DNA of 64,000 nt from Strigamia acuminata (GCA_949358305.1 OX442314.1:33227608-33291607), one strand, 5' to 3'. Shown: positions 32,808 through 42,318, counted from the stretch's first letter. Numbers and translations are program-made. The notes: generated from the sequence alone by a model not told the origin.

Positions 32808-33661
32808 CCTCCAACCGCTCCATTTTCCTCGACTATAATCGAAGACGTGTTCGATGTTGGTCCGGATCGTCCCGTCACGAAGTGAGTGTCTCGATTCGCC
32901 TCCGCTCCAATCCTTTTCGTCACTTTCTGCGTATATTCCTTCAAACGGTGCGTGCTCCGCTCCTCGTACGTATGTCGTGGACGCAGATTTGAATGCTGAA
33001 ATGGCAAGTCGGCCGCAACTCTATCCGGCTCCGAATACGCTCTTTTCGCATCCGCGACCACATTAGGCGCCGTCAAACATAGTTCTATACCCGATTCCAC
33101 ATCGTAGGTCTTTCCCTCAGGTGTCACAAATTGGTCCGGAAGTTCGGCAGGCTGCTCGCCGGCAATTATGTAGGCTCCCTCTGGATATTCCCAGGTTAAA
33201 GGTCGGATTCCCTTTTCTCTTGCCAATTGCTTTATGCGTGCCAAATATGACGCGTGCGCATGACGAAAACGAACGATGGCGTTTGCACTGCCGAATGGAA
33301 TCCTTGGCGGCGGAAAATCCACTCCAGCCAACGATGTTTTGTCTATCGACTCATAACCAAGTACATACGCGAACATAAGGCGCATCCATTTCCGGAATTT
33401 GCAACGACGCAAGTCACCGCCGCCCCGACACGCTCGGCATTCTCGTGGCGCCCGCAGTTGGTATATTTCAAATCCGGTCCCGCTACAAACTGGACATAGT
33501 TCATAGTTTGGAAAACTTTGGTCGTTTGGGTGGTCCGGATGCCAGCGTGGCACCAGTCCTTCGCCCGACGCTTCGATTGGTGGTATCGGCAGGTACTTTG
33601 GATAACCTTTTTGCGTTGGTTTTGGAATCGTAATTGTTACTTTTGGATCGTAGGACGCCAT
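30863..33661 (-). CDS. Element 3 accessory ORF3 with CxxC pairs
   Basis: A 932-residue protein of unknown function in the position where errantiviruses have env. The N-terminal domain (about 1-250) has two CxxC knuckles, CPVCSGTG (Cys56, Cys59) and CRACRGGG (Cys75, Cys78), plus Cys87. This resembles a half DnaJ-type zinc finger, but there is no J domain. A Thr/Ser-rich linker follows (about 290-420), then a helical region with many charged residues (about 430-680), an RG-rich patch (GRGGARGGRR) and a short conserved-looking C-terminus. No signal peptide or membrane span is visible, so it is not an envelope protein. The start is the first ATG. A strong 3' splice site (TTTCTTTTAG, AG at 33685-33684) lies 22 bases upstream, suggesting a spliced subgenomic mRNA. 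Confidence 0.75.
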   Translation of the reverse strand: MASYDPKVTITIPKPTQKGYPKYLPIPPIEASGEGLVPRWHPDHPNDQSFPNYELCPVCSGTGFEIYQLRAPRECRACRGGGDLRRCKFRKWMRLMFAYVLGYESIDKTSLAGVDFPPPRIPFGSANAIVRFRHAHASYLARIKQLAREKGIRPLTWEYPEGAYIIAGEQPAELPDQFVTPEGKTYDVESGIELCLTAPNVVADAKRAYSEPDRVAADLPFQHSNLRPRHTYEERSTHRLKEYTQKVTKRIGAEANRDTHFVTGRSGPTSNTSSIIVEENGAVGGAPAAMLIVKPTEELSLGDQVIKKVKKNEENRREREKINNINTMSTPIIKTESSVTAAEAKSTNVTTVTTAAPIVIPYFYVVKNKSSSIETSESSQAARPVDVTTVTQSNVTPKMMTSIAATSVPITYSKIATSNTQMDTVADFNKKLIKADFSPQVDRDIKALLNFTPSSSIANIAAEIARDAEECARVHDVKKLENKVSNPIAKAISAVSSGSTSSEGCASLKPRYLQGFDRNGCTMRPDRIFTQMSEIFRRHELEILYPMENRGQGRINLRSEGWSELFKMSINLDFNVSTSDFKTVVGTIFGRLGNIAKEIEAKMTKDCTGDEHAVHHLIVHAVHFNLKEIITQMHQSRRDAVKRFREADALREAQRLEDEKNAPAKPPLDPELIMTEDEIKNFSEKILIELAPEKLVQQFEDAIAENPKLADPRTKYSFRYDPVIVADTGILASELSSDVDYSMSDVESLRESTGDEENHKAFLAAQEHNKIEVIQVDEPFRLPGVGRGGARGGRRSPLMSRMPKMILTPPKEKDDDPGEVVTRESLREPVEPKPKEKRLVEPTCALAIMEEIIPVDEIFYSLPWEPKIELVVDWSVLTRLFETIIFSDLQLDHSAGEKLLSIIKQYYVGHFLYRVNRISRKCYATSKQQNLQ

Positions 33662-34193
33662 AATAAATTATTGCAAAGTGAAACTAAAAGAAATGGAAAT
33701 CCTTCAGGAAAGAAAAAGTTATTTTAGCGAAAATATTCAATTAAAATTAAATTGTTGTGAGATAGAAAGTACTTACGGGTGATAGACGCACAATTTCTAA
33801 CAATATTTATCCAATTTAAGTGATTGTTAAGTTTTTTGAGGCGCGACTATTCAGACGCAAATTAAAATGTGGCTAAGTCGTGCCCTCACATGTCTTTAAT
33901 ACACGCGGTCTCGCTACGGGGTCGCCTCGTCACAAAATATGACACGGACCTCTCGCGTGAACGAGATTTAATCACGCACTTCGAAGAAGCATGAGTTTGG
34001 ACTTAGTAAATTTTTGTATCATCATTTTAAATTGATGAATTTCGAATTCCTAAACTAATCTTTACTTACTATTTTCAGCGTCTATCCTCCGTAAATATTT
34101 GGTTTAAAGCAGGGAAAATTATAAACACAAGAAGGAAAGAAGGTTGGGTAAAGTAAAGAAAGAAATAAAATTATAAAATGAAAAGAAATTAAG
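33662..34193 (-). other. Element 3 pol-ORF3 spacer
   Basis: About 530 non-coding bases between the end of pol and ORF3. It holds the candidate splice acceptor for ORF3 at 33684-33685. Nothing else is recognised. Confidence 0.6.
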
Positions 34194-35717
34194 TTATTTT
34201 ATCGAAAATGAAGCGATGATGGTTTCAATTTCCGATGTAAACGCAGCAACATGTTTTTCGATCATTGTTGCGTCCGTTTGGTCTAAATCATCATCATTAT
34301 TGAACCAATGGCGCAATTCCACGACGTTGTACGGCAGCATTCGACGACCATCCTTGTCCATAAGAATGACAGTATTGGGTCCAGTTAATTTATGGATTAC
34401 GTAAACGCCTTCCGTCCTCTGTCGAAGTCCTGCAGCAAACTGTCGGTCCGCCGATGACAATTGTCGATTTTTAATAGACACAAAATCGCCTGGTTTGAAA
34501 TCGTGTGGTCTTCTTTTTCGATCGAACCAACGTTTATGTCTAATTTGAGCTTTTTGTAAATTTGCAGTGGCATTATTTCGCAATTCTCTCATCAATTCAT
34601 GCGTCTCTCGCGCTCGTGCTGGCGGCAGCGGCTGTCCATCGTCGGTGTCCGAATCGAAATCACCTGGATAACGCGCCTCTTGTCCCGTCACCATTTGATA
34701 AGGAGAATATTGAAGCGAAGCCTGATATGCTGAGTTGATTGCTAGCACAAAATATCCAATGTGAACGTCCCAGCGCACATGCTCTTCAATATATGCCAAA
34801 ATGCAGTTTTTTAATGCTTGGTTTAATCTCTCGGCCAGGTTCCCCTGTGGATGATAAACAGCCGTATAGCGATTGATGGCGCCAAAACTCTGACATGCAG
34901 CCTGGAATTCCATTGATCGGAAAGCTGGTGCATTGTCACTTATAATGACTTTTGGGCATGCCCATCGCTGAATAAATCCTTGCAATTGTTTAATTGTTGT
35001 TTTCCAGTCAGATGTCTCAGTCAATCTCACATCCAACCATCGACTGGCGGCATCCACAATTACTAATGCGTAACAATGTCCTCCAATCGATCGGGGTTTT
35101 TTACCATAATAATCGATATAAATTGTGTGAAACAAATGTCGTGGTTTGGCCATGATCATTGGTCCATATGGAAGGCGATTTAACGGCTTAGCTCGTTGAC
35201 ACGGTTCACATTTTTGAATCCAAAGCAAAACGTCTTCCTTCATTTTAGGCCAATAAACTCGGGCCCGGAGTCGATGAAGTGTTTTTTCAACTCCTAAATG
35301 TCCGCAGCTCGGCGGGTAATGCAGAGCTTTGAAATATTGTTCGCGTAACATTAGGGGCAAATAGATCTGTCTTCTGCGGCGAATTTTATTTATGTCAATC
35401 GGTGGATAACGACATAACATTCCCTTGTAAATAGCAAAATCTACGGCACGATACTTGATACGCGCTGCTTGTACTTGGTCGTTGGGCAAATGTCCTTGAT
35501 CAAGATATTCGATTAATTCGGCGCTCCACGTGTCTTCGTGTTGTCGACGAATTATTTCGTTAATAGTTGGTATCAGACGAAATGGTTGGTGGTCTTGCGG
35601 CGCCTCATGGAGTCGCTCGGCCTCATCCTCTTCTTCGTCTTGTTGTTCATCAGCAACAGGGCGTCTTGTCGCATTTCTTTGAAATTGTGATCGATCTTGA
35701 CGCACCTGCTGTGGCAT
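34194..35717 (-). CDS. pol: Element 3 integrase segment (pol 3' end)
   Basis: This holds the true 3' end of pol, cut off from the rest of pol by the 1316-bp duplication. It has an acidic linker, an integrase HHCC zinc finger (YPPSCGHLGV to CEPCQRAKP), catalytic Asp in IDYYGKK, Asp in SDNAPAFRS, Glu in GNLAERLNQ, then the GDFVSIK domain and the C-terminal GPNTVILMDKDG tail with an Asp-rich stretch. The first in-frame ATG here (35717) is only an internal Met. The frame is intact to the stop at 34194, which marks the natural pol end. Confidence 0.82.
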   Translation of the reverse strand: MPQQVRQDRSQFQRNATRRPVADEQQDEEEDEAERLHEAPQDHQPFRLIPTINEIIRRQHEDTWSAELIEYLDQGHLPNDQVQAARIKYRAVDFAIYKGMLCRYPPIDINKIRRRRQIYLPLMLREQYFKALHYPPSCGHLGVEKTLHRLRARVYWPKMKEDVLLWIQKCEPCQRAKPLNRLPYGPMIMAKPRHLFHTIYIDYYGKKPRSIGGHCYALVIVDAASRWLDVRLTETSDWKTTIKQLQGFIQRWACPKVIISDNAPAFRSMEFQAACQSFGAINRYTAVYHPQGNLAERLNQALKNCILAYIEEHVRWDVHIGYFVLAINSAYQASLQYSPYQMVTGQEARYPGDFDSDTDDGQPLPPARARETHELMRELRNNATANLQKAQIRHKRWFDRKRRPHDFKPGDFVSIKNRQLSSADRQFAAGLRQRTEGVYVIHKLTGPNTVILMDKDGRRMLPYNVVELRHWFNNDDDLDQTDATMIEKHVAAFTSEIETIIASFSIK

Positions 35718-35731
35718 AAATCCTGCACGCC
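34416..35731 (-). repeat. 1316-bp tandem duplication in pol, left unit
   Basis: Same sequence as 35732-37047 except one visible substitution (GGTCTTC versus GGTTTTC, Arg/Lys in the product). It covers the linker and integrase. 1316 is not a multiple of three, so the joint breaks the pol frame. Confidence 0.9.
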
Positions 35732-38700
35732 CCTCTGTCGAAGTCCTGCAGCAAACTGTCGGTCCGCCGATGACAATTGTCGATTTTTAATAGACACAAA
35801 ATCGCCTGGTTTGAAATCGTGTGGTTTTCTTTTTCGATCGAACCAACGTTTATGTCTAATTTGAGCTTTTTGTAAATTTGCAGTGGCATTATTTCGCAAT
35901 TCTCTCATCAATTCATGCGTCTCTCGCGCTCGTGCTGGCGGCAGCGGCTGTCCATCGTCGGTGTCCGAATCGAAATCACCTGGATAACGCGCCTCTTGTC
36001 CCGTCACCATTTGATAAGGAGAATATTGAAGCGAAGCCTGATATGCTGAGTTGATTGCTAGCACAAAATATCCAATGTGAACGTCCCAGCGCACATGCTC
36101 TTCAATATATGCCAAAATGCAGTTTTTTAATGCTTGGTTTAATCTCTCGGCCAGGTTCCCCTGTGGATGATAAACAGCCGTATAGCGATTGATGGCGCCA
36201 AAACTCTGACATGCAGCCTGGAATTCCATTGATCGGAAAGCTGGTGCATTGTCACTTATAATGACTTTTGGGCATGCCCATCGCTGAATAAATCCTTGCA
36301 ATTGTTTAATTGTTGTTTTCCAGTCAGATGTCTCAGTCAATCTCACATCCAACCATCGACTGGCGGCATCCACAATTACTAATGCGTAACAATGTCCTCC
36401 AATCGATCGGGGTTTTTTACCATAATAATCGATATAAATTGTGTGAAACAAATGTCGTGGTTTGGCCATGATCATTGGTCCATATGGAAGGCGATTTAAC
36501 GGCTTAGCTCGTTGACACGGTTCACATTTTTGAATCCAAAGCAAAACGTCTTCCTTCATTTTAGGCCAATAAACTCGGGCCCGGAGTCGATGAAGTGTTT
36601 TTTCAACTCCTAAATGTCCGCAGCTCGGCGGGTAATGCAGAGCTTTGAAATATTGTTCGCGTAACATTAGGGGCAAATAGATCTGTCTTCTGCGGCGAAT
36701 TTTATTTATGTCAATCGGTGGATAACGACATAACATTCCCTTGTAAATAGCAAAATCTACGGCACGATACTTGATACGCGCTGCTTGTACTTGGTCGTTG
36801 GGCAAATGTCCTTGATCAAGATATTCGATTAATTCGGCGCTCCACGTGTCTTCGTGTTGTCGACGAATTATTTCGTTAATAGTTGGTATCAGACGAAATG
36901 GTTGGTGGTCTTGCGGCGCCTCATGGAGTCGCTCGGCCTCATCCTCTTCTTCGTCTTGTTGTTCATCAGCAACAGGGCGTCTTGTCGCATTTCTTTGAAA
37001 TTGTGATCGATCTTGACGCACCTGCTGTGGCATAAATCCTGCACGCCCCATCCATGCTGGTTGATAAGTTGTCGAATCGTCCGACGAATCCGAATCTGGA
37101 CCTCCATATCCGTCAAAATTCGGTCGCACAGCTCCAGATGGTCCTGCAGGTGGACTCAACACATCAGGAGTTGGAAACGATGCAGTTGGCACATTTGGTG
37201 ATGGCAGAGGCGACATTAAAGGTGGTAATGGTGCAACAGCTCCAGGAGGCGTCGAAACTTGTTTCTGTTGACGCGCTCTGGCTCGAGTTAATACCTGATA
37301 ATTTGGTGGCGGTCTCTTCTTGTTTTTAGAACCTTTTGGCCTACCCAATTTTGGTTTAATTTGCTGTTGTCGCCTTTGCGCTTTTGTCATCACAGCTACG
37401 TTATTTCGTTGCTGCGCCGCAGCCAATCCAACTCCAATAATGTTGATTATTGGTAATTTTGGCCAATCATTTGGGTCGTCAAAATAGGCGATGTAGCATG
37501 TTTCATCAACGAGAGGCGAGTCGTCTGCATCCAATGGTTCCGATGGTTCCACAGGCGCACGGCTAAGGGCATCCGCAACACGATTCTGTGCTCCTGAGCA
37601 GTAAAGAAATGTAAATTTATACTCACTGAGGGACAAAACCCATCGTGCCAGGCGTCCTTTTGGTTCTCGCTGCTGGAAAAGCCACTTTAACGACAAATGA
37701 TCGCTTTCTAAATAAAAATTCATCATCTCAAGATATACACGAAATCTTTTGACCGCCCAAACCGCCGCTAAGCATTCAATCTCGGTGACGCTGTAATTCT
37801 TTTCAGCAGAATTCAATGCACGTGATGCAAAGGCGATTGGTGTTCGTTCACCTTGATCATTTAGTTGCATAAGTGCAGCGCCCAAACCTGAATAGCTGGC
37901 GTCTGTTTGTAGTATGTATGGCTTGGTCCAATCCGGGAATCTTCGATGTAGAGTTGGTTCAGCCAATCCTCTCTTGAGTGAATTAAATGCCTCTTGGTGT
38001 TGAATCGTCCAATTCCACTCAGAATCTTTTTTGAGTAAGGGTTGAAACACCTCGCATGTTTTTGAATAATTTGGGAAAAATGACTGATAATAACCAATCA
38101 TTCCTTTGAATCTTTGTAATTCTTTGATGTTGGTAGGCGCCGGAAAATATTGAATTGCCGTCACCTTATTTGGATTTGGTTTAATGTGTCCAGCCTCCAC
38201 AATATGTCCCAAAACTTCGAGTGATGTTCTGCACAACTCCGTCTTGTTGGCGTTCATTGTGAATCCCGCTTCATCCAAGGCTTGAAGAATTATTTTGAGA
38301 TGTTGCACATGCTCCTCGAAAGTCTTGCTGAAAATTATGACGTCATCGAGATAAACAAACACGAACTTGTAAAGATATTTCGACAAAGTTTTGTTCATGG
38401 CTCTCTGCAGAGTTGCTGGGCCATTAATGGGTCCAAATGGCATTCTCACATATTCGAAAAGTCCTCTGTGCGTAATAAATGCGAGAAATCTCTCGTCACC
38501 TGGACGCACTCCAATCTGGTGGAAAGCTTCTCGTCCATCTATGATCGAAAACCAATTTGATCCTCCTAAATAAGAAAATATATTATCGATGTCGGGTAGT
38601 GGGTAGACATCGGGTAAAGTTTGAGCATTCATCGGTCTAAAATCCATAGCTGTACGCCAATCTCCAGTTTTCTTTGGAACAACAACAGGCGCCACCGCAC

Positions 38701-40318
38701 AATCACTTTTTGATCGACGAATAATGCCTTGTTTTAGTTTTTGGTCCAAATAAGCATCAATTACCATCTTTTTTGCTGGGTTAACGGGTCTTACAGGCAC
38801 ATGAATTGGTCTAAAGTCCGGTTTTAAATTTACTTCAAACTGAGTGTTGTTACATAATCCAACCTCCTCACGAAATACTTTCGAAATTGGTCGAAGAGTC
38901 TGAATTAATAAACGAATTTGGGGTACCGTCAATGATGACCACAGCTGGTCGTAAATCCAATCCAGTTGTGTTGGATCACTGCTTGGTTGATATTGTAGTA
39001 CATTAACATCCAGAGGCGGCTCCGAAATCGTCGAATGATCGTGTACTCTGGCCATGAGCGCATTTTCATCCACACGACGCAAAAGCTGTCTTCCCTGCGT
39101 GTTAAGTTGTTTTATTGTTGGTGACAATTCATAAAGGCGTCTCCGCTGTCGTCTTGCACGTCTGCGTTGGCTAAGCGTCGAAAACAATGATGAATTGAAT
39201 TTTCTTGATTTTTTAATGGAATCCTTCCTCTTTGGTGACCATATCAATGACCATTGATCTCGTGTACGATTCCGAATCCTCTTGATTTGGTGTTGAGCAT
39301 CATCATTTGGATATTCGAAAATCTCTTGCGACAAAGGTCGATGTTCTAGAAGAATACAATTAATGTTGTTAATTAATACCTTGGGTACATCTTTGGCGCT
39401 GTCCTTTGTATCATCGGGTTTCCTGATAGGAAATAAAAGAACAGATTCTGACTTGTTAGCTTGTTCTAAAGTCATGAATTGTCTTCGTTCTTGTGATCCC
39501 TTCAGATACCACTGGCACAATTCAAAGTCTGTGCACAGACCAACCGCTCTGCAGAAATCTCTTCCCAGCAGAAGGTCCTCTGATGTTTTGGGTATAATTA
39601 AGCAAATGAAAGAAATAACGGCCAAGGGTGCGCGCACTGACAGTTTAACAGATCCCTTAACTGGAATTTTGTCATCGGCCGCTGTACGCACTGTTTCGTG
39701 AAGTTCGAGCAATTCCAAACCCATATTGGCTTTAAGTTTGTTGAATAATGACTCTGACATTACACATGTCTGAGCGCCTGAATCCAAAAGTGCGACAAAA
39801 CTCACGTTAGCCCATGTTATTTTGATATATGGTGCTTCTCTGTTGAAGCGATCAGTCTTCGTAATTTCGATTCTCGGCTCTTCGGATTTTTGCAACTCCT
39901 CGGGCGACAAAAGAACGAAGTTTGTTTGCAACGTCTCACTCTGCGTTGTCAACGAAGTTGGTTTTTTGGGGGTTTCCTTGGCTTTCACAGACGAAAGTTG
40001 CGCTGATTTTGTTGGTTGTGGTGTTACGACACCGGGTATTTTTGATTTTGATTTACTTGAATCTGATTTGATTGATGTAGTTAATTTAATGTCAGTAGAC
40101 GGTGTTAATGATTTGTTGTTGTCTTCTCGAACAGCAGATGGCGCCTCTGATGTCGGAGTAGACGGTTTTGTACTTCCATCGATGTCTGGTGATTCTTCAG
40201 TCTTCTTCTCAGTAGAGTCCTTGATGTTTATATCCGACCCGCTCTCTGGACTCATGCTTTGAGCAGGCCGCTTGCGTTTCCCGACTGACGACTCCACTCC
40301 TTGCCACAAACGGGGCAC
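35573..40318 (-). CDS. pol: Element 3 pol: protease, RT, RNase H, integrase
   Basis: Pol of element 3, in the -1 frame relative to gag with a 67-base overlap. It starts effectively at the slippery site 40276-40282; no ATG is needed. Order: Ser/Lys-rich linker, retropepsin (LLDSGAQTCVM, LLLGRDF), RT (VYPLPDIDNIFSYLGGSNWF, catalytic YLDD), RNase H (QTDASYSGLGAAL, TEIECLA, RVADALSRAP), a Pro-rich linker, then integrase with the HHCC finger and D-D-E residues. After the GLRQR of the first integrase copy it crosses the duplication joint at about 35731, goes out of frame and stops about 50 codons later. As assembled, therefore, pol lacks its natural C-terminus. Confidence 0.88.
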   Translation of the reverse strand: MPRLWQGVESSVGKRKRPAQSMSPESGSDINIKDSTEKKTEESPDIDGSTKPSTPTSEAPSAVREDNNKSLTPSTDIKLTTSIKSDSSKSKSKIPGVVTPQPTKSAQLSSVKAKETPKKPTSLTTQSETLQTNFVLLSPEELQKSEEPRIEITKTDRFNREAPYIKITWANVSFVALLDSGAQTCVMSESLFNKLKANMGLELLELHETVRTAADDKIPVKGSVKLSVRAPLAVISFICLIIPKTSEDLLLGRDFCRAVGLCTDFELCQWYLKGSQERRQFMTLEQANKSESVLLFPIRKPDDTKDSAKDVPKVLINNINCILLEHRPLSQEIFEYPNDDAQHQIKRIRNRTRDQWSLIWSPKRKDSIKKSRKFNSSLFSTLSQRRRARRQRRRLYELSPTIKQLNTQGRQLLRRVDENALMARVHDHSTISEPPLDVNVLQYQPSSDPTQLDWIYDQLWSSLTVPQIRLLIQTLRPISKVFREEVGLCNNTQFEVNLKPDFRPIHVPVRPVNPAKKMVIDAYLDQKLKQGIIRRSKSDCAVAPVVVPKKTGDWRTAMDFRPMNAQTLPDVYPLPDIDNIFSYLGGSNWFSIIDGREAFHQIGVRPGDERFLAFITHRGLFEYVRMPFGPINGPATLQRAMNKTLSKYLYKFVFVYLDDVIIFSKTFEEHVQHLKIILQALDEAGFTMNANKTELCRTSLEVLGHIVEAGHIKPNPNKVTAIQYFPAPTNIKELQRFKGMIGYYQSFFPNYSKTCEVFQPLLKKDSEWNWTIQHQEAFNSLKRGLAEPTLHRRFPDWTKPYILQTDASYSGLGAALMQLNDQGERTPIAFASRALNSAEKNYSVTEIECLAAVWAVKRFRVYLEMMNFYLESDHLSLKWLFQQREPKGRLARWVLSLSEYKFTFLYCSGAQNRVADALSRAPVEPSEPLDADDSPLVDETCYIAYFDDPNDWPKLPIINIIGVGLAAAQQRNNVAVMTKAQRRQQQIKPKLGRPKGSKNKKRPPPNYQVLTRARARQQKQVSTPPGAVAPLPPLMSPLPSPNVPTASFPTPDVLSPPAGPSGAVRPNFDGYGGPDSDSSDDSTTYQPAWMGRAGFMPQQVRQDRSQFQRNATRRPVADEQQDEEEDEAERLHEAPQDHQPFRLIPTINEIIRRQHEDTWSAELIEYLDQGHLPNDQVQAARIKYRAVDFAIYKGMLCRYPPIDINKIRRRRQIYLPLMLREQYFKALHYPPSCGHLGVEKTLHRLRARVYWPKMKEDVLLWIQKCEPCQRAKPLNRLPYGPMIMAKPRHLFHTIYIDYYGKKPRSIGGHCYALVIVDAASRWLDVRLTETSDWKTTIKQLQGFIQRWACPKVIISDNAPAFRSMEFQAACQSFGAINRYTAVYHPQGNLAERLNQALKNCILAYIEEHVRWDVHIGYFVLAINSAYQASLQYSPYQMVTGQEARYPGDFDSDTDDGQPLPPARARETHELMRELRNNATANLQKAQIRHKRWFDRKRKPHDFKPGDFVSIKNRQLSSADRQFAAGLRQRGVQDLCHSRCVKIDHNFKEMRQDALLLMNNKTKKRMRPSDSMRRRKTTNHFV
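35732..37047 (-). repeat. 1316-bp tandem duplication in pol, right unit
   Basis: The second unit of the pol duplication (see 34416-35731). This one is in frame with RT and RNase H. Confidence 0.9.
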
Positions 40319-42168
40319 ACAGGCCTCCAGGATTGCCTGTCAGACATGAACCATTTGTCCGTTGGTGTTTTTCTCCACATAGCATTCTTCGGGAGCTTTG
40401 GCTCTGAAGGCGCTTCTTTAGCGGCTGGAAAAATGACAACGTCCTTGGGACATATGTGCTGTGTATCCGTTCTAGGTGTTGGCGCAGTAGTCGCAGTCAT
40501 GGCGTGGACATCAGACTTTTGTGCTGCCGCTGATGCAGACTCCTTTGGCGGGTCCCTATTTGATTCCTCGCTGTTGGGATCTTCTGGATCAAGCGCGCAC
40601 GCCGACATGTCCTCGAGCAATGCTGTAAATACTTTGTTGAATCTTGAAAAACGACCAGACCTGGACGAAGTAGATTGTTGATTTAACTTCTCCTCCTCTG
40701 TTCTGGTACGTGTGGCAGGACCCACTCCTGCGGGTAAAGGCATCTCCTGGTCCGAAACTCCGCACTGCTTGTACTCAAAAGTCCGCAACGAATCCAACTG
40801 AAGGCGATTATCGACATCGTTGCCCATTTTGACTGCGTCGTCGATCGTCCTGATGCACCAAGAGCGCATTAATTGTACGACTTGAGTTTGCATCATGCCC
40901 TGAACTCGTTCCCACTGCAAGCCCTTGTCCTTGTATCCAGCAATGTTTAAATAATGAATCATCTCGCTGAGGAACGACATAGTTGATTCCCCTGGCTTTT
41001 GTTTGCGCTGAGACAACTTAACATTAGCTAAAGCTGAATTAATGGAAAATACCTGCCTGAAAACCAATTCAAAGTCCTCCCAATTGTTTGGTTTTGGAGT
41101 CAGAGCCATCCACCAACGTTGCGCTCTATTTCGAAGCGCGAGAACCACGTATACTTTCAAATATATTCCTTCCGGTGCTCCCATGGTAAACATGTGCGCA
41201 TATAGCTTACCTAGGAACAAGTCCACTGTGTCGAAAGTAGCTTCATCCGGGTCGAAGTATGGAATTTTTTCAACTTTAAGTTTATACCTTCCAACCTGAG
41301 CGGCTTGACGCTGATCTTCCGACTCCAACGAGAGTTGAGATCTCGTGTGAGGCAGCTGTCTTGAGGCGCTGAGTGGTATGCCTTGACTACCTCCTTGAGC
41401 GGAATCCGGGTTAGGATCTGGTGGTGGGTCCCGTGGAACATTGGAAGTCGTGTCTCCCTGTCGTGAATGTTGTTGGCGTCGTCTCGGAGAATAAGAGCCA
41501 GTGCGTCGTGGTCCTGACGCACGTCCAGTATCTCCAAAAGAAAAGTCGGCTCCCCGAGCGCCCTCTCGACCACGACGTGTGGCCCCCGAACCTGCTTCAG
41601 GTGCTGGTGGTTCAGGCTGAGTTCGCTCGTTGTGCGAATGGATAAATTCCTCCACTCTGTCGTTCAGCTCGCGCCTAATTTGCCTCATCGATTCGAGCAA
41701 CTCCTGGCGAAGTTCGTGCTGTAACTCCCTTCTATCCTCTCGTAATACTCTCATCAATGCTTCCATCGTCAGTGCAGGTGGATTCCTTCGATGTTGCTGT
41801 GGTTCCGGTTGCATAAATGCAGGTTGGTAAGGAGGTGGCGGTCCTCGTTGAATGTCTTCTCGAACCGCTCGCATCCCGTCCACAATTTGTCTTCTTTCCA
41901 TGAGTGAGTCCTGCAAATGGCGTCTATTTTCCTCCCATTGATCCCGTGCCGCAGCCGCTTCCCGTTCATGTTGGAGTTGATCCGCTTCCATTTGAGCGTA
42001 TGTCCTCCAAGGATTGGAAAATGGTACGTCTGTGGATATTGGTTGTACTAGTAGATCCTGCTGCTGGTCCGGCTCATGTGTTGGTGAGTCTGGAAGTGGC
42101 AAAGTATGCGCTTGTTCGGCTTCTACGTCCGAAACACTGGATTGCGACAAAGCGTCGCGTGAAGCCAT
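40252..42168 (-). CDS. gag: Element 3 gag
   Basis: Gag of 638 residues. It begins at the first ATG after the PBS. Residues 60-180 are Gln/Arg/Glu-rich and probably coiled coil. A Pro/Arg/Gly-rich stretch follows, then a capsid-like region (about 290-440, with WWMALTPKPNNWEDFELVF). The C-terminus has one CPVC pair but no full CCHC knuckle. The slippery heptamer lies eight codons before the stop, so Gag-Pol starts inside the last gag codons. Confidence 0.82.
   Translation of the reverse strand: MASRDALSQSSVSDVEAEQAHTLPLPDSPTHEPDQQQDLLVQPISTDVPFSNPWRTYAQMEADQLQHEREAAAARDQWEENRRHLQDSLMERRQIVDGMRAVREDIQRGPPPPYQPAFMQPEPQQHRRNPPALTMEALMRVLREDRRELQHELRQELLESMRQIRRELNDRVEEFIHSHNERTQPEPPAPEAGSGATRRGREGARGADFSFGDTGRASGPRRTGSYSPRRRQQHSRQGDTTSNVPRDPPPDPNPDSAQGGSQGIPLSASRQLPHTRSQLSLESEDQRQAAQVGRYKLKVEKIPYFDPDEATFDTVDLFLGKLYAHMFTMGAPEGIYLKVYVVLALRNRAQRWWMALTPKPNNWEDFELVFRQVFSINSALANVKLSQRKQKPGESTMSFLSEMIHYLNIAGYKDKGLQWERVQGMMQTQVVQLMRSWCIRTIDDAVKMGNDVDNRLQLDSLRTFEYKQCGVSDQEMPLPAGVGPATRTRTEEEKLNQQSTSSRSGRFSRFNKVFTALLEDMSACALDPEDPNSEESNRDPPKESASAAAQKSDVHAMTATTAPTPRTDTQHICPKDVVIFPAAKEAPSEPKLPKNAMWRKTPTDKWFMSDRQSWRPVCPVCGKEWSRQSGNASGLLKA
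40276..40282 (-). promoter_or_regulatory. -1 frameshift site GGGAAAC, element 3
   Basis: Gag codons TCG GGA AAC GCA contain G-GGA-AAC. A -1 slip gives GGG AAA CGC, which is the pol frame as it continues downstream. The heptamer is identical to that of element 1 although the two gag proteins are not closely alike. Confidence 0.75.
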
Positions 42169-42295
42169 GTTGAAATAATAATATGTGTGCCGGCAAAAAT
42201 AAGTAATTAATTAAATAAATATAACGACCTATACTTGCGTAGTCTTCACTGAAGAAAATGGTGGTTTGTGTTCTCTTAGAACACGTTTCGAGTTG

Positions 42296-42314
42296 AATCC
42301 TGTCTAGCTCGCCA
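42296..42314 (-). promoter_or_regulatory. Element 3 primer-binding site
   Basis: TGGCGAGCTAGACAGGATTC on the - strand, four bases inside the 5' LTR. The complement continues as GTTGAATCCTGTC then TAGCTCGCCA, which looks like a tRNA T-loop, T-stem, acceptor and CCA. The tRNA identity is not assigned. Confidence 0.7.
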
Positions 42315-42318
42315 AGAT

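Noticed and set aside
30863-33661. ORF3 of element 3 as a DnaJ chaperone
   Set aside because: It has CxxCxGxG-like pairs but no J domain and only part of a zinc finger, so calling it a DnaJ protein would be unsupported.
27706-33727. Many + strand ORFs (for example 27706-28236, 30878-31408, 28850-29317, 32022-32489)
   Set aside because: They are opposite-strand shadows of ORF3 of element 3, occur twice because of the tandem duplication, and have no protein-like content of their own.
42290-42314. A tRNA gene at the PBS of element 3
   Set aside because: Only the T-arm, acceptor strand and CCA match tRNA. The 5' half of a tRNA is missing, and CCA is not encoded in animal nuclear tRNA genes. It is a primer-binding site.
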